A stretch of DNA of 64,000 nt from Thermococcus sp. P6. Its GTDB lineage: Archaea > Methanobacteriota_B > Thermococci > Thermococcales > Thermococcaceae. Shown in pieces: positions 1-9,520 of the stretch. The stretch is taken from assembly GCF_002214525.1 (NCBI RefSeq), contig NZ_CP015104.1, positions 1,116,001-1,180,000 on the forward strand. The letters run 5' to 3'. Every line of letters starts with the position of its first letter. The stretch's first letter is position 1. Made by a program: the position numbers and the translations under genes. Under the pieces are notes generated by a model. It did no database searches and was not told the DNA's origin. It was given only the letters and a program-made list of their open reading frames with translations.

Positions 1-930
1 CCATGGGGTTCTCTGGTGGATTTCCATACCTTTGAGTTTTGAAGCCACCTCTTCCGCTTCCTCGGGGGTTACCCCCTCATCGACGCGGACGAGGGCGAGG
101 TATTCCTTTCTGTGTCTCCGGGTGAGGACTTTCCTTGCCTCGTCCCGGGAGATAAAGCTAAGGTCCGAAACCAGAACCTTTCCGGTTGAGTTTACCTCCT
201 TCGCCAGCTCTTCCAGATCGAGGTTTCTGCGTCTCGGACGTTTGATCTCAAGCACAAAGGGCCTTCCGTTGCCGAGCGTTCGAACGTCAACATCCTCCCT
301 CCCGGCGGCCTTGAAAACGCACTTCCCTTCGGATGCCCTTGAAAATGGGCCGCACACTATGGAAGCAACGCTCTCCTTAAAACCGGACAGGGGGGTCTGC
401 GGGATACCCCTTACGAGCTTCCTGTAGCGACCGTAAACGTAGAGGGAAGCTATCCGGAGCTCGATCTTATTTGAGTAGGGCTCGACGATAAAAACCACGT
501 CAGGGTCTCTGGAGAACTCCTTTCCCGTGGCCTTTTCAAAGGCCTTTCCGAGCTCCCGGTTGAACTCCCGGTTTATGGGCTCCGCACTTTCTATTCCAAA
601 CTCCCTCCAGATGGACTCTTCCCTCTCCACAACCTCCGGAGGAAACCGGGAGCCAACGAGGAAGGTCCCGAACTCTATTCCCGAGGAGGCTTTTTTCATG
701 TCCTCAACGAGCCGGGGGATCCTCTCGAAGACGTTGCCACACAGCCCGCAGGTCTCAGGCTCGGGGATGGGATCCAGTCCTCTGGCGGAGCGCTCCATGT
801 TGAGGACGAACCTTATGGCTCTACCCCTGTTCTCGTTGGTGCCCTTCCCCAGCTTTCCGAAGAGTCTTCCCAGACAGTGGTCGCAGAGACCGTAGACTTC
901 CAGCACCTTTTCCGCCCTTTCGATTATCAT
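1..930 (-). CDS. pus10: tRNA pseudouridine synthase Pus10 (3' end outside window)
   Basis: Archaeal Pus10 makes pseudouridine at positions 54 and 55 of the tRNA T-arm. The first 310 codons are visible; the C-terminal part lies beyond the left edge. Two CxxC pairs (Cys16/19 and Cys61/64) form the N-terminal zinc site that precedes the THUMP region. A YGRYRKL segment lies near residue 166. The catalytic-domain motif GREDVDVR at about residues 210-217 contains the expected nucleophilic Asp and is followed by TLGNGRP. The start is the ATG at 930, preceded by GGGGTGAAAGG. The gene diverges from the zinc-ribbon regulator at 978 across 47 bp. The truncation is only the window boundary. Confidence 0.9.
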   Translation of the reverse strand, partial: MIIERAEKVLEVYGLCDHCLGRLFGKLGKGTNENRGRAIRFVLNMERSARGLDPIPEPETCGLCGNVFERIPRLVEDMKKASSGIEFGTFLVGSRFPPEVVEREESIWREFGIESAEPINREFNRELGKAFEKATGKEFSRDPDVVFIVEPYSNKIELRIASLYVYGRYRKLVRGIPQTPLSGFKESVASIVCGPFSRASEGKCVFKAAGREDVDVRTLGNGRPFVLEIKRPRRRNLDLEELAKEVNSTGKVLVSDLSFISRDEARKVLTRRHRKEYLALVRVDEGVTPEEAEEVASKLKGMEIHQRTPW

Positions 931-977
931 CCTTTCACCCCAAGTTTTATATTCCCCGGACCAGAAATTCCCGCGCG

Positions 978-1271
978 ATGATGAGTCGCAGGCAGAGGAT
1001 AATAAAACTTTTGGAGGAGCGGGACTACAGCGTGAGCGAGCTTGCGAGGGCCCTCGAGCTTCGTGGCAGGGGCTCGGGGAAGGTAATCCTCGAGGATCTT
1101 AAGGTCATCCGAAGGACGCTCAAGCATCAGGGCAGGGTGCTCCTCATAAAGCCCGCGGAATGCAGGAAGTGTGGCTTCGTCTTCAGACCGGAGATACGCG
1201 TTCCCTCGCGCTGTCCAAGGTGTGGCTCGGAGTGGATAGAGGAGCCGAGGTTTAAGATCGAAACCCGGTAG
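978..1271 (+). CDS. HTH plus zinc-ribbon predicted transcriptional regulator
   Basis: A 97-residue protein with an N-terminal helix-turn-helix-like half (residues 4-50, with RIIKLLEER and SVSELARALELRG) followed by a zinc ribbon with ligands Cys62/Cys65 and Cys79/Cys82. This architecture matches the small archaeal predicted regulators with an HTH fused to a Zn ribbon (COG3357 type). The target is unknown. The start is at one of two adjacent ATG codons (978 or 981). A TATA element (tttatatt, about 944-951) sits 26-34 nt upstream, so the mRNA is probably leaderless. The gene is monocistronic and divergent from pus10. Confidence 0.75.
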   Translation: MMSRRQRIIKLLEERDYSVSELARALELRGRGSGKVILEDLKVIRRTLKHQGRVLLIKPAECRKCGFVFRPEIRVPSRCPRCGSEWIEEPRFKIETR

Positions 1272-1330
1272 CCGTCATTCAGACAACATAACCCCGAAAT
1301 TCTGGCCGGATTTCGTCACCCGTCCAGCCC

Positions 1331-1344
1331 CAAGGTTTATATTA
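1331..1344 (+). promoter_or_regulatory. TATA promoter of gatDE
   Basis: caaggtttatatta is a good archaeal BRE-plus-TATA element 32 nt upstream of the gatD ATG. A GGAGGGTGGG ribosome binding site lies between them at about 1364-1373. Confidence 0.6.
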
Positions 1345-1375
1345 AAGGAAAAGCACCTTCTCCGGAGGGTGGGTC

Positions 1376-2695
1376 ATGCGTAAAGTGGAGAGGTTTATGA
1401 GGGATAAGGACCTCAGGGTCGGAGATCGCGTCCGGATAATCGAAAAGGAGGACGGAAAAACGAGCACCTATGAGGGCATCGTGATGAACCCCTACGAGCT
1501 TTCCAGTGGGGAAACGCTCACGCTGAAGCTCGACAACGGCTACAACATCGGGATACTGATAGACCAGATAGAATCCGTCGAGGTGGTTGAGAGGGCGTCT
1601 CAAAAGGAGGGGCCAACCTTCAGGGAAGTTCTCCCAAAGAAGCCCGGCCTCCCGGGCGTTGCGATAATCGGAACAGGCGGGACCATAGCGAGCAGGATAG
1701 ACTACAAGACCGGGGCCGTTCACGCGGCCTTCACCGCCGAGGAGCTCGCAATGGCCGTTCCGGAGATATTCGAGGTAGCCAACGTAACACCGAAGCTTCT
1801 CTTCAACATAATGAGCGAGGATATGAGCCCCAAACACTGGGTTAAAATAGCCCACGAGGTTGCAAAAGCCCTGAACGACGGCGAGGACGGTGTCGTGGTG
1901 GCCCACGGAACGGACACGATGGGATACACCGCGGCAGCCCTCAGCTTCATGCTCCGCGATCTCGGTAAGCCGGTTATCCTCGTCGGTTCTCAGAGGAGTT
2001 CGGACAGGCCGAGCAGCGACGCGGCGATGAACCTGATATGCTCCGTCAGAATGGCGACCGCCGATTTCGGGGAGGTCGCTGTAGTCATGCACGGTGAGAC
2101 GGGCGATACCTACTGTCTGGCCCACAGGGGGACCAAAGTCAGAAAGATGCACACGAGCCGGAGGGATGCCTTCAGGAGCATAAACGACATCCCGGTGGCC
2201 AGAATATGGGCGGATGGCAAAATTGAATTCCTGAGGGACGACTACCGGAGGAGAAGGGATAGTGAGGTCTGGGTGGACGATGAGATGGAAGAAAAAGTCG
2301 CCCTTGTCAAGGCCTTCCCCGGGATCCAGCCTGAGGTGATAGACTTCTTCGTGGATAAGGGTTACAGGGGGCTCGTCATCGAGGGCACCGGGCTCGGGCA
2401 TGTTCCCAACCACCTGCTGGACTCGATAGGCCGTGCCACGGAGGAGGGCGTTACGGTTTGCATGACGAGCCAGTGCCTCTACGGAAGGGTTAACCTGAAC
2501 GTCTACTCCACGGGAAGAAGGCTCCTTAAAGCCGGGGTCATACCGTGCGAGGACATGCTCCCTGAGACGGCCTACGTGAAACTCATGTGGGTGCTCGGCC
2601 ACACCCACGATCCTGAAGAGGTGCGGGCGATGATGCTTACGAATTACGCGGGCGAGATAACACCCTACACGAGGTTCGATACCTTCCTGAGGTGA
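1376..2695 (+). CDS. gatD: Glu-tRNA(Gln) amidotransferase subunit D
   Basis: GatD is the asparaginase-like subunit of the archaeal GatDE amidotransferase. It releases ammonia from Gln or Asn, which GatE uses to convert Glu-tRNA(Gln) to Gln-tRNA(Gln). The 439-residue protein has the family length. An N-terminal barrel-like domain (about 1-85) precedes the asparaginase domain. The first catalytic Thr is in GTGGTIAS (about residues 99-106) and the second in [12 protein letters not shown] (about 177-188). The start ATG follows a strong SD. The stop codon is within 10 nt of the gatE start, so the two subunits are translated as a coupled pair. No glutaminyl-tRNA synthetase is seen in the window, consistent with the indirect route. 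Confidence 0.95.
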   Translation: MRKVERFMRDKDLRVGDRVRIIEKEDGKTSTYEGIVMNPYELSSGETLTLKLDNGYNIGILIDQIESVEVVERASQKEGPTFREVLPKKPGLPGVAIIGTGGTIASRIDYKTGAVHAAFTAEELAMAVPEIFEVANVTPKLLFNIMSEDMSPKHWVKIAHEVAKALNDGEDGVVVAHGTDTMGYTAAALSFMLRDLGKPVILVGSQRSSDRPSSDAAMNLICSVRMATADFGEVAVVMHGETGDTYCLAHRGTKVRKMHTSRRDAFRSINDIPVARIWADGKIEFLRDDYRRRRDSEVWVDDEMEEKVALVKAFPGIQPEVIDFFVDKGYRGLVIEGTGLGHVPNHLLDSIGRATEEGVTVCMTSQCLYGRVNLNVYSTGRRLLKAGVIPCEDMLPETAYVKLMWVLGHTHDPEEVRAMMLTNYAGEITPYTRFDTFLR

Positions 2696-2700
2696 GGAGG

Positions 2701-4578
2701 ATGGATTACGAAAAACTCGGTCTCAAAGTTGGTCTTGAGATCCACAGACAGCTTAACACGAAGAAACTCTTCTCCCCCGTTCCGGGTGAGTTCAGCGATG
2801 AGGTTGACTTCACCTTCAGGAGGAGGCTCAGGCCGACGATAAGCGAGCTCGGTGAGATCGACCCCGCTGCTCTCGAGGAGTTCAAGAAGGGCAGGAGCTA
2901 CGTTTACGAGGGGAATTACAGGCTTACAGACCTCGTTTACATGGACGAGGAGCCCCCCCATATGCCCGACGAAGAGGCCCTAAGGGTGTCCCTCCAGATC
3001 TCCTACCTTCTGAACGCCACCCCTGTTGACGAGATCCACTTCATGCGCAAGATAGTCATAGACGGTTCGAACGTTTCGGGCTTCCAGAGGACGGCCATAG
3101 TGGCGATGAACGGAAGGGTTGAGACGCCCTGGGGAAGCGTTGGAATACCTACGATATGCCTCGAGGAGGACGCGTGCAGGATCGTCGAGAGGAAGGATGG
3201 GGAGGTTATCTACCGCCTCGATCGTCTCGGCATCCCGCTCGTGGAGATAGCCACTACTCCAGATATACACCACCCGGAACAGGCGAAGGTCGTGGCGAAG
3301 TACATAGGTGATGCCCTGAGGGCCACGAGAAAGGTAAAGCGCGGTCTCGGAACCATCAGGCAGGATCTCAACGTCTCGATAAAAGGCGGGGCGAGGGTGG
3401 AGATAAAGGGCGTTCAGGAGCTGGATATGATTCCAGTGATCATAGAGCGCGAGGTCGAGAGGCAGCTGAAACTCCTCGAGATAAGGGACGAACTCGCGAG
3501 GAGGGGGGTTAAAGAGGAGGATCTGAAGGAGGACTTCCGGGACGTGACCGGGATCTTCACGAACACCGGTTCGAGGATAATCCGGAAGGCGATAGAAGGG
3601 GGCGGCAAAGTCCTCGCGGTCAAACTCCCGGGGTTCAGGGGTCTCATAGGAAGGGAGATAGAGCCGGGAAGGAGACTGGGAACTGAGATGGCCGACAGGG
3701 CAAAGAAGTACGTTAGGGGCATCTTCCACATCGACGAATTGCCGAATTATGGAATTACCGAAGGTGAGGTTAGGGCGGTTGTTGAAGAACTCGGGCTTGG
3801 AGAGGAGGATGCCTTCGTTCTCGTGGCCGGGGAGGAAGAGGTCTGCAGGAAGGCCCTCAGTGAGGTCGTCAAAAGGGCAAGGGAAGCGCTTCACGGAGTT
3901 CCGGAAGAAACGAGGAGGGCCCTGCCGGACGGAAACACCCAGTACATGCGCCCGCTCCCGGGGAAGGCGAGGATGTACCCCGAAACCGACATCCCGCCGA
4001 TACAGGTAACCCCCGAAATGAAGGAAGAAATTCTGGCGAACCTTCCGGAGCTCCCTCAGGAGCGCGTTGAACGCTACGTGAGGGAATATAAAATAGACAG
4101 GAGCCTCGCCGAGACCCTCGTCAACGAGGAGCGCGATGAGCTCTTCGAGGAGCTCGTGGAGATGGGTGTCAAACCCTCTTTAGCGGCTTCGATCCTCGTG
4201 GTGGTGCTCCGGGGGCTGAGGAAGGAGGTTCCAATCGAGAATATCACGGACGACCACATAAGGGAGGCGTTTGACCTCTACCTCCGCGGAAGGATAGCGA
4301 AGGAAGCCTTCGAGGAGATATTCAAGGAGCTCGCCAGGAATCCGGAAAAATCGGCATCCCGGGTGGCGGAGGAGAAGGGCCTGACGCTCCTGAGCGAAGC
4401 TGAAGTGGAAAGCATAGTGGACGAGGTGATAGCGGCCAACATTGAGGTCATAAAGGCGAAGGGAATGGGAGCGATGGGCATGATAATGGGACGGGCAATG
4501 GCCAGACTCCGCGGCAGGGCGGATGGAAAGCTGGTGAATCAGCTCGTGAGGAAGAAGATTCGGGAGATTTCCTCCTGA
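2701..4578 (+). CDS. gatE: Glu-tRNA(Gln) amidotransferase subunit E
   Basis: GatE binds and phosphorylates Glu-tRNA(Gln) and completes the transamidation with ammonia from GatD. The roughly 625-residue protein shows the GatB-like cradle ([16 protein letters not shown] near the N-terminus, EDACRIVER and RQDLNVSI further on), then the AspRS-like insertion ([12 protein letters not shown]) and the C-terminal helical tail domain (about 470-625). I chose ATG 2701 because GGTGAGG lies just upstream. A GTG at 2692 overlaps the gatD stop as GTGA but has no SD of its own; it would add three residues. A T-run at 4589-4593 may terminate the operon. Confidence 0.95.
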   Translation: MDYEKLGLKVGLEIHRQLNTKKLFSPVPGEFSDEVDFTFRRRLRPTISELGEIDPAALEEFKKGRSYVYEGNYRLTDLVYMDEEPPHMPDEEALRVSLQISYLLNATPVDEIHFMRKIVIDGSNVSGFQRTAIVAMNGRVETPWGSVGIPTICLEEDACRIVERKDGEVIYRLDRLGIPLVEIATTPDIHHPEQAKVVAKYIGDALRATRKVKRGLGTIRQDLNVSIKGGARVEIKGVQELDMIPVIIEREVERQLKLLEIRDELARRGVKEEDLKEDFRDVTGIFTNTGSRIIRKAIEGGGKVLAVKLPGFRGLIGREIEPGRRLGTEMADRAKKYVRGIFHIDELPNYGITEGEVRAVVEELGLGEEDAFVLVAGEEEVCRKALSEVVKRAREALHGVPEETRRALPDGNTQYMRPLPGKARMYPETDIPPIQVTPEMKEEILANLPELPQERVERYVREYKIDRSLAETLVNEERDELFEELVEMGVKPSLAASILVVVLRGLRKEVPIENITDDHIREAFDLYLRGRIAKEAFEEIFKELARNPEKSASRVAEEKGLTLLSEAEVESIVDEVIAANIEVIKAKGMGAMGMIMGRAMARLRGRADGKLVNQLVRKKIREISS

Positions 4579-4621
4579 ATACCGATACTTTTTCGATTTC
4601 CTTGAAAATTATAGGGATGGC

Positions 4622-4662
4622 GTTTAAATGTCCTGCAGGCACTTTTAGGAATCCCCGGGATT
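4622..4662 (+). promoter_or_regulatory. Putative promoter and operator of the small ORF
   Basis: A TATA-like element (gtttaaat, 4622-4629) is followed by a perfect 13-bp palindrome, aatccccgggatt, at 4650-4662. The palindrome sits where transcription should begin, about 25 nt after the TATA box. A repressor site over the start point is one reading; a chance palindrome is the alternative. Confidence 0.35.
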
Positions 4663-4692
4663 TTCCTTGCATATGTCGGAGGTATCATGCAT

Positions 4693-4779
4693 ATGCCAGC
4701 CATTCTGGCCCTTACCTTTGCCATGACACTTCTCGTGCAAAGCCTGAAAAAAAGCTACGGGGAAAGCGAGTTCGATTAG
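4693..4779 (+). CDS. Possible small single-span membrane peptide (28 aa)
   Basis: This short reading frame lies between gatE and hmgA and would otherwise be left as empty DNA. It encodes a hydrophobic stretch (PAILALTFAMTLLVQ) followed by KKSYGESEFD, the pattern of a single membrane helix with a basic then acidic tail. A clear SD (GGAGGT, 4678-4683) has good spacing to ATG 4693; an ATG at 4687 would add two residues. A TATA-like box lies upstream. The TAG ends 1 nt before the convergent hmgA stop codon. I know no family for it, and so short a frame can occur by chance. Confidence 0.4.
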   Translation: MPAILALTFAMTLLVQSLKKSYGESEFD

Positions 4780-4780
4780 C

Positions 4781-6007
4781 TCACCTTCCAAGCTCCTTAT
4801 GGGCCCTCGCGAGGTGCTTCGCCGCTATGGCCGCTAAAAGCGAAACCTCCCCGGCCAGAACCGCTCCCGCAACTATCTCGGCGAACTTCTTGGCGTTGGT
4901 TCCCGGCGGGTCCCCCCCACCGGCAACGCCCATTATGCTCAGGGCTTCCCTCTGGGTTGGCACGCGCGTTCCACCGCCCACGGTCCCTATCTCAAGGCTC
5001 GGCATCGTGACGCTTACGTATAGATCCCCCTCCGGGGTCACTTCGGCCAGGGTTATGCCGTGCGAGCCTTCCGTAATCTGGGCCTCATCTTGGCCAGTTG
5101 CAAGGAATATGGCACCTACTATGTTGCCGAAGTGGGCGTTGAATCCGTAAGAGGCGGCCTGAGCCGAGCCGACGAGGTTCTTCCTGTAGTTCACCTCGGC
5201 TATGAGCTCCGGCGTTGTCTTCAGCTTCCGCTCCACGATCTCCCTCGGTATAACGGCCTCGGCTATGACCCTCTTGCCCCTTCCGTTGATGAAGTTCATG
5301 GCGTTTGGCTTCTTGTCGACGCAGAGGTTACCCGATAGGGCGAGGTACTTAACGTCGGGAAACTTCTCCTCGATGAGCTTCATTATCTCCTCGCTCGCTA
5401 TCGTCACCATGTTCATGCCCATCGCATCGCCTGTCTCGAACTCGAAGCGGAGGTAGAGGTTGTTGCCGACTATGTACGGTTTAACTCCTCTCAGCCTTCC
5501 GTGCCGGGTAACCCTGCTCACGGCCTTTTCCTGGAGGTAGTCGAGGTTCTCCCGCACCCATTCCGCAACCTCTCTCGCCCTCCTCGCATCGGGGCATTTC
5601 AAAAGGGGCGCCCTCGTCATCTTGTCGTCTATGAGGGTTGTCTTAACACCGCCAGCTTCCGTTAGGGCCGAGCAGCCCCTGTTCACGCTCGCAACGAGTG
5701 CCCCTTCCGTGGTCGCCAGCGGGACGTAGAACTCTCCCCTGGCGTACTCCCCGTTTATCTTAAGAGGTCCGGCCACGCCCATCGGGATCTGGACGACGCC
5801 TATCATGTTCTCTATGTTCCTCCCTATCAAAAGATCCGGGTCGATTGAGTAGTGCCCTATGTTATCGAGCTTTACTCCAAGCTTCCTCTCCAGAGCCTTC
5901 CTCCTTATTTCAGTTGCCAGTCTCTTATCGCCGTTGGTGTACTTCTCAACGAGGTGAAGCTTTATCTCCCCCTTTGCCACCTTATCCACGAGCTCTTCCA
6001 CGTTCAT
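4781..6007 (-). CDS. hmgA: Hydroxymethylglutaryl-CoA reductase (NADPH)
   Basis: Class I HMG-CoA reductase reduces HMG-CoA to mevalonate, the committed step toward archaeal isoprenoid membrane lipids. The 408 residues are the usual archaeal length, with no membrane anchor. Visible signatures are ENMIGVVQIPMGVAGPL and TTEGALVAS (substrate domain), GDAMGMNMV (cofactor loop), NLCVDKKPNAMN (catalytic Lys), ATGQDEAQ (Asp) and a C-terminal KHLARAH with the expected His. It is the second gene of a minus-strand pair, starting 15 nt after the MinD-like ATPase stops. The window also carries a UbiD-type decarboxylase and UppS, both plausible isoprenoid enzymes. Confidence 0.97.
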   Translation of the reverse strand: MNVEELVDKVAKGEIKLHLVEKYTNGDKRLATEIRRKALERKLGVKLDNIGHYSIDPDLLIGRNIENMIGVVQIPMGVAGPLKINGEYARGEFYVPLATTEGALVASVNRGCSALTEAGGVKTTLIDDKMTRAPLLKCPDARRAREVAEWVRENLDYLQEKAVSRVTRHGRLRGVKPYIVGNNLYLRFEFETGDAMGMNMVTIASEEIMKLIEEKFPDVKYLALSGNLCVDKKPNAMNFINGRGKRVIAEAVIPREIVERKLKTTPELIAEVNYRKNLVGSAQAASYGFNAHFGNIVGAIFLATGQDEAQITEGSHGITLAEVTPEGDLYVSVTMPSLEIGTVGGGTRVPTQREALSIMGVAGGGDPPGTNAKKFAEIVAGAVLAGEVSLLAAIAAKHLARAHKELGR

Positions 6008-6022
6008 AACACCACCCCACGA

Positions 6023-6766
6023 TCAGCCGAATATCCAGTCCTCGAGTACCTCCCCGGTTTCGCGGAAGGCCACCGCCGCATCGCTTTCCGGGAAGTACTT
6101 GATTATGGGAATGCCCGCGTTTATGGATTCCGGAACGTTGTAATCGAAGGGGATCCATCCGATAACCGGGACGTCCAGATCGTTCTCTATGGCCTCAATT
6201 ATGTGATTGACAACGTCGGCTGATTCCCTCACCTTGTTGAGCACAACGCCTATGTTGAGGTTGTACCTCTCACCGAGAACCTTCAGCTTCTCGATCTCGT
6301 TCTTAACCATCATCTCGAAGGAGTATATCGGAGAACGCTCGATCTCAACGACTATGATCTGATAATCGGCTATCTCAAAAGTCGGGAGGGTATCGAAGGG
6401 TACCCCGGTGGGAGAGTCAACGAAAACGACACCGAACTTGTATTTAACCCTCTCAAGGACCTCCACGAGCTTTGGGGGGGTAACACCCACGACATCCTGA
6501 AGCTTCGTGCTGCCCGGCATAACGTGAACCCCCGTCTGGGGGTGTCGGTATATGGCCCACTCCGGTTCAACTTCCGGGTCCCTCAGAACGGAGTGAAGGG
6601 TGTACTTCACCGTATCGAGTCCGAAGTGAAAGCCGAGGTTCGGGAGGTAGAGATCGCCGTCAACCGCCAGAACCCTGTATTCCTTCATAGCCAGATAAGT
6701 GCTCAGGTTGGCCGTCGTCGTTGTCTTTCCGGCGCCGCCCCTCCCCGTTACCACTATCACTGCCAT
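6023..6766 (-). CDS. MinD/ParA-family ATPase
   Basis: A 247-residue deviant-Walker P-loop ATPase. The N-terminal motif reads [10 protein letters not shown] (residues 8-17). MinD/ParA proteins normally carry KGG there, and the signature Lys is Arg here. Switch I ([10 protein letters not shown]), switch II (VFVDSPTG) and the LNKV base-recognition strand are present. There is no obvious C-terminal amphipathic membrane-targeting helix, so MinD-like membrane cycling is not supported directly. It probably shares a transcript with hmgA. A TATA-like element lies about 40 nt upstream (plus-strand agatataagg, 6805-6814). The client is unknown. Confidence 0.85.
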   Translation of the reverse strand: MAVIVVTGRGGAGKTTTTANLSTYLAMKEYRVLAVDGDLYLPNLGFHFGLDTVKYTLHSVLRDPEVEPEWAIYRHPQTGVHVMPGSTKLQDVVGVTPPKLVEVLERVKYKFGVVFVDSPTGVPFDTLPTFEIADYQIIVVEIERSPIYSFEMMVKNEIEKLKVLGERYNLNIGVVLNKVRESADVVNHIIEAIENDLDVPVIGWIPFDYNVPESINAGIPIIKYFPESDAAVAFRETGEVLEDWIFG

Positions 6767-6835
6767 TGTTGGACCCCCTTACCGAAGTTAAAATACTCAA
6801 AGGGAGATATAAGGTTTCCGATGGGTGGGAAGCGC

Positions 6836-6849
6836 AAAAGGTTTATATC
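6836..6849 (+). promoter_or_regulatory. TATA promoter of tdh
   Basis: aaaaggtttatatc is a near-consensus BRE-TATA. It supports a start about 25 nt downstream and therefore the tdh ATG at 6893, preceded by AAGGAGATGAT. Confidence 0.65.
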
Positions 6850-6892
6850 ATCCTATTCAAACAGTCGTTGTAATGTTAAGGAGATGATTCCC

Positions 6893-7945
6893 ATGGCGGA
6901 GAAGATGGAAGCCATTATGAAAACCCGGCCCGCTTACGGCGCCGAGCTCGTTGAGGTCGACGTTCCGGAACCCGGCCCCGGGGAAGTTCTCATCAAAGTT
7001 CTCGCAACCACAATCTGCGGGACGGATCTCCACATTTACGAGTGGAACGAGTGGGCCCAGAGCAGGATCAAGCCCCCCCAGATAATGGGGCATGAGGTCG
7101 CGGGAGAGGTCGTAGAAGTCGGCCCTGGTGTGGATGATATCGAGGTTGGGGATTACATAAGCGCCGAGACTCACATCGTCTGCGGCAGGTGCTACGCCTG
7201 CAGGCACAACCGCTACCACGTCTGCCAGAACACGAAGATATTCGGTGTGGATATGGACGGCGTCTTTGCGGAGTACGCTATAGTTCCAGCCCGGAACGCC
7301 TGGAAGAACCCCCGGAACATGAAGCCGGAACATGCGGCCCTTCAGGAGCCCCTTGGAAACGCCGTTGACACCGTGCTGGCCGGTCCAATAGCGGGGAGGA
7401 GCACCCTGATTACCGGTGCCGGACCTCTCGGGCTTCTCGGGATAACGGTTGCCAAGGCATCGGGAGCCTACCCGGTCATAGTGAGCGAACCGAGCGATTT
7501 CAGGAGGGAACTTGCCAGAAAGGTCGGTGCCGATTACGTCGTTAACCCATTCGAGGAGGATCCGGTTAAGTTCGTGATGGATGTCACAGACGGAGCCGGC
7601 GTTGAGGTGTTCCTCGAGTTCAGCGGCGCCCCGAAGGCGCTTGAACAGGGTTTAAAGGCCACCACGCCCGGAGGGAGGGTTTCCCTGCTCGGGCTCTACC
7701 CGCGCGACGTTACCCTTGACGTCAACAACCTCATCATATTCAAGGCCCTCGAGGTTCACGGGATAACCGGAAGGCACCTCTGGGAGACGTGGTACACCGT
7801 GTCGAGCCTCATTCAGAGCGGAAAGTTAAACCTCGACCCTATAATCACCCACAGGTACAAAGGCTTTGAGAAGTTTGAAGAGGCCTTCGAGTTGATGAGG
7901 GCCGGGAAGACCGGGAAGGTCGTCTTCTTCCCCCACAGGGGCTGA
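6893..7945 (+). CDS. tdh: L-threonine 3-dehydrogenase
   Basis: A zinc-dependent medium-chain dehydrogenase that oxidises L-threonine with NAD+ to 2-amino-3-ketobutyrate. The 350 residues are the length of the characterised Thermococcales enzyme. Catalytic zinc ligands lie in [14 protein letters not shown] and GHEVAGEV. The structural zinc site is the four-Cys lobe in [18 protein letters not shown]. The Rossmann motif is [10 protein letters not shown]. The reading frame extends upstream to 6524, but that region is antisense to the MinD-like gene. The ATG at 6893 fits both the TATA box and the SD, so I use it. Confidence 0.97.
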   Translation: MAEKMEAIMKTRPAYGAELVEVDVPEPGPGEVLIKVLATTICGTDLHIYEWNEWAQSRIKPPQIMGHEVAGEVVEVGPGVDDIEVGDYISAETHIVCGRCYACRHNRYHVCQNTKIFGVDMDGVFAEYAIVPARNAWKNPRNMKPEHAALQEPLGNAVDTVLAGPIAGRSTLITGAGPLGLLGITVAKASGAYPVIVSEPSDFRRELARKVGADYVVNPFEEDPVKFVMDVTDGAGVEVFLEFSGAPKALEQGLKATTPGGRVSLLGLYPRDVTLDVNNLIIFKALEVHGITGRHLWETWYTVSSLIQSGKLNLDPIITHRYKGFEKFEEAFELMRAGKTGKVVFFPHRG

Positions 7946-8007
7946 TCTTTTCTTTCCACCACAATTTTTAAGTAACTCCTTCTCAAACCCCATCGGGAGG
8001 TGCCCCT

Positions 8008-9510
8008 ATGGAGTTAAGCTATCAGGAGAAACTCACGCTCCTAAAGCTCAACGAGGTTAAAAAGGCCAGATTCGAAGAGCTCGTCGAGAGAACCGGCCTC
8101 GATCAGGTTGCCGTAATGCGTTCAGTCCTTGGTCTGCAGAGTAAAGGACTGGCGAAGCTCCATGAGAGGAGCGAAAGGGTGGTGAGACTGACCGGGACGG
8201 GGAGGGAATACGTTAGAAGAGGCCTTCCCGAGTGGAGGGCCCTGAGGATCCTCAGGGAGCGGGGAAAGGTTACCCTCGACGACCTTAGAGGGGTCCTCAG
8301 CGATGAGGAGCTGAAGCCCATAGTCGGCCTTCTGAGGAGGGAAGGCTGGGCGTCCATCGGAAAGGAAGGGGGAAAGTTAACACTCGAAATAACGGAAAAA
8401 GGGATGAAAGCTGAGGAAAGGCCGATTGACAGGGCTTTAAAACTCCTCGCCGGGAGGGAAGCGGTCCCCGTAGCCGAGATCGAGAAAATAATCCCGGTTA
8501 AGGAGCTCAAGAGGAGAAAGGTTGGAGAGGAGGACACCCTGACCGAGAGGTTCGTTGAGATAACCCCCGAAGGAGAGGAGCTCGTAAGGAAGGGCATCGA
8601 GCTGAAGAAAGAGGTATCCAACCTCACCCCGGAGCTCATAAAGTCCGGAAAATGGCGGGAGGTCGAGTTCAAGCGCTTCAACATCCACGCCCCTGTCAGA
8701 AAGGTACATCCCGGCAAGAAGCAGCCCTACAGGGCCTTCCTCGACAGGCTGAGGAGAAGGCTCGTTGAGATGGGCTTCATAGAGATGACGGTCGACAGCC
8801 TCATAGAAACCCAGTTCTGGAACTTCGATGCCCTCTTCCAGCCCCAGAACCACCCGGCGAGGGACTGGACCGATACCTATCAGCTCAAATACCCGAAGAG
8901 CGGGCGGTTGCCCGGAAGGGAACTCGTGGAGAGGGTGAGGACGGCCCACGAGAGGGGACTCGCCGGTTCCAGAGGATGGGGCTACGTCTGGTCCCCGGAG
9001 AGGGCCATGCTGCTCATGCCCCGTGCCCACGGAACTGCGGTGGACGCGAGAAGGCTCTCCGAGGGCATCGAGATCCCCGGGAAGTACTTCACAATTCAGC
9101 GCGTCTTCAGACCGGATGTTCTTGATAGGACCCACCTGATAGAGTTCAACCAGATAGACGGCTTCGTTGCGGGTGAGGAACTCAACTTCAAACACCTGCT
9201 CGGCATACTCAGGCGCTTTGCGGTGGAGATAGCCGGGGCCCGGAAGGTAAAGTTTTTGCCCGATTACTATCCCTTCACGGAGCCGAGCGTTCAGATGAGC
9301 GCCTACCACGAGGAGCTTGGATGGGTTGAGTTCGGAGGTGCGGGCATCTTCAGGGAGGAGATGACGAGGGCCCTTGGAATAGACGTCCCGGTGATAGCGT
9401 GGGGAATAGGCATAGACAGACTGGCCATGTTCAAGCTTGGAATAGACGACATCAGGTACCTCTTCAGCTACGATTTGGGGTGGCTCAGAGAGGCGAAACT
9501 GGTCTGGTGA
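8008..9510 (+). CDS. pheS: Phenylalanyl-tRNA synthetase alpha subunit
   Basis: Catalytic subunit of the (alpha-beta)2 class II enzyme that charges tRNA(Phe). The 500 residues follow the archaeal plan: winged-helix DNA-binding-like repeats at the N-terminus (about 1-200), then the class II core with motif 2 in [16 protein letters not shown] and motif 3 in [21 protein letters not shown] segment for amino-acid binding is present. A TATA-like tttttaag (about 7965) and GGGAGGTG SD precede the ATG. The stop is followed at once by the SD of pheT, so the subunits form an operon. Confidence 0.97.
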   Translation: MELSYQEKLTLLKLNEVKKARFEELVERTGLDQVAVMRSVLGLQSKGLAKLHERSERVVRLTGTGREYVRRGLPEWRALRILRERGKVTLDDLRGVLSDEELKPIVGLLRREGWASIGKEGGKLTLEITEKGMKAEERPIDRALKLLAGREAVPVAEIEKIIPVKELKRRKVGEEDTLTERFVEITPEGEELVRKGIELKKEVSNLTPELIKSGKWREVEFKRFNIHAPVRKVHPGKKQPYRAFLDRLRRRLVEMGFIEMTVDSLIETQFWNFDALFQPQNHPARDWTDTYQLKYPKSGRLPGRELVERVRTAHERGLAGSRGWGYVWSPERAMLLMPRAHGTAVDARRLSEGIEIPGKYFTIQRVFRPDVLDRTHLIEFNQIDGFVAGEELNFKHLLGILRRFAVEIAGARKVKFLPDYYPFTEPSVQMSAYHEELGWVEFGGAGIFREEMTRALGIDVPVIAWGIGIDRLAMFKLGIDDIRYLFSYDLGWLREAKLVW

Positions 9511-9520
9511 GGTGATCGAA

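Noticed and set aside
1290-1311. Small inverted repeat cgaaat/atttcg after the zinc-ribbon regulator
   Set aside because: Short stem with no following T-run, so a terminator call is not supported.
6524-6892. N-terminal extension of the tdh frame
   Set aside because: It is antisense to the MinD-like gene, and the TATA box and SD point to ATG 6893.
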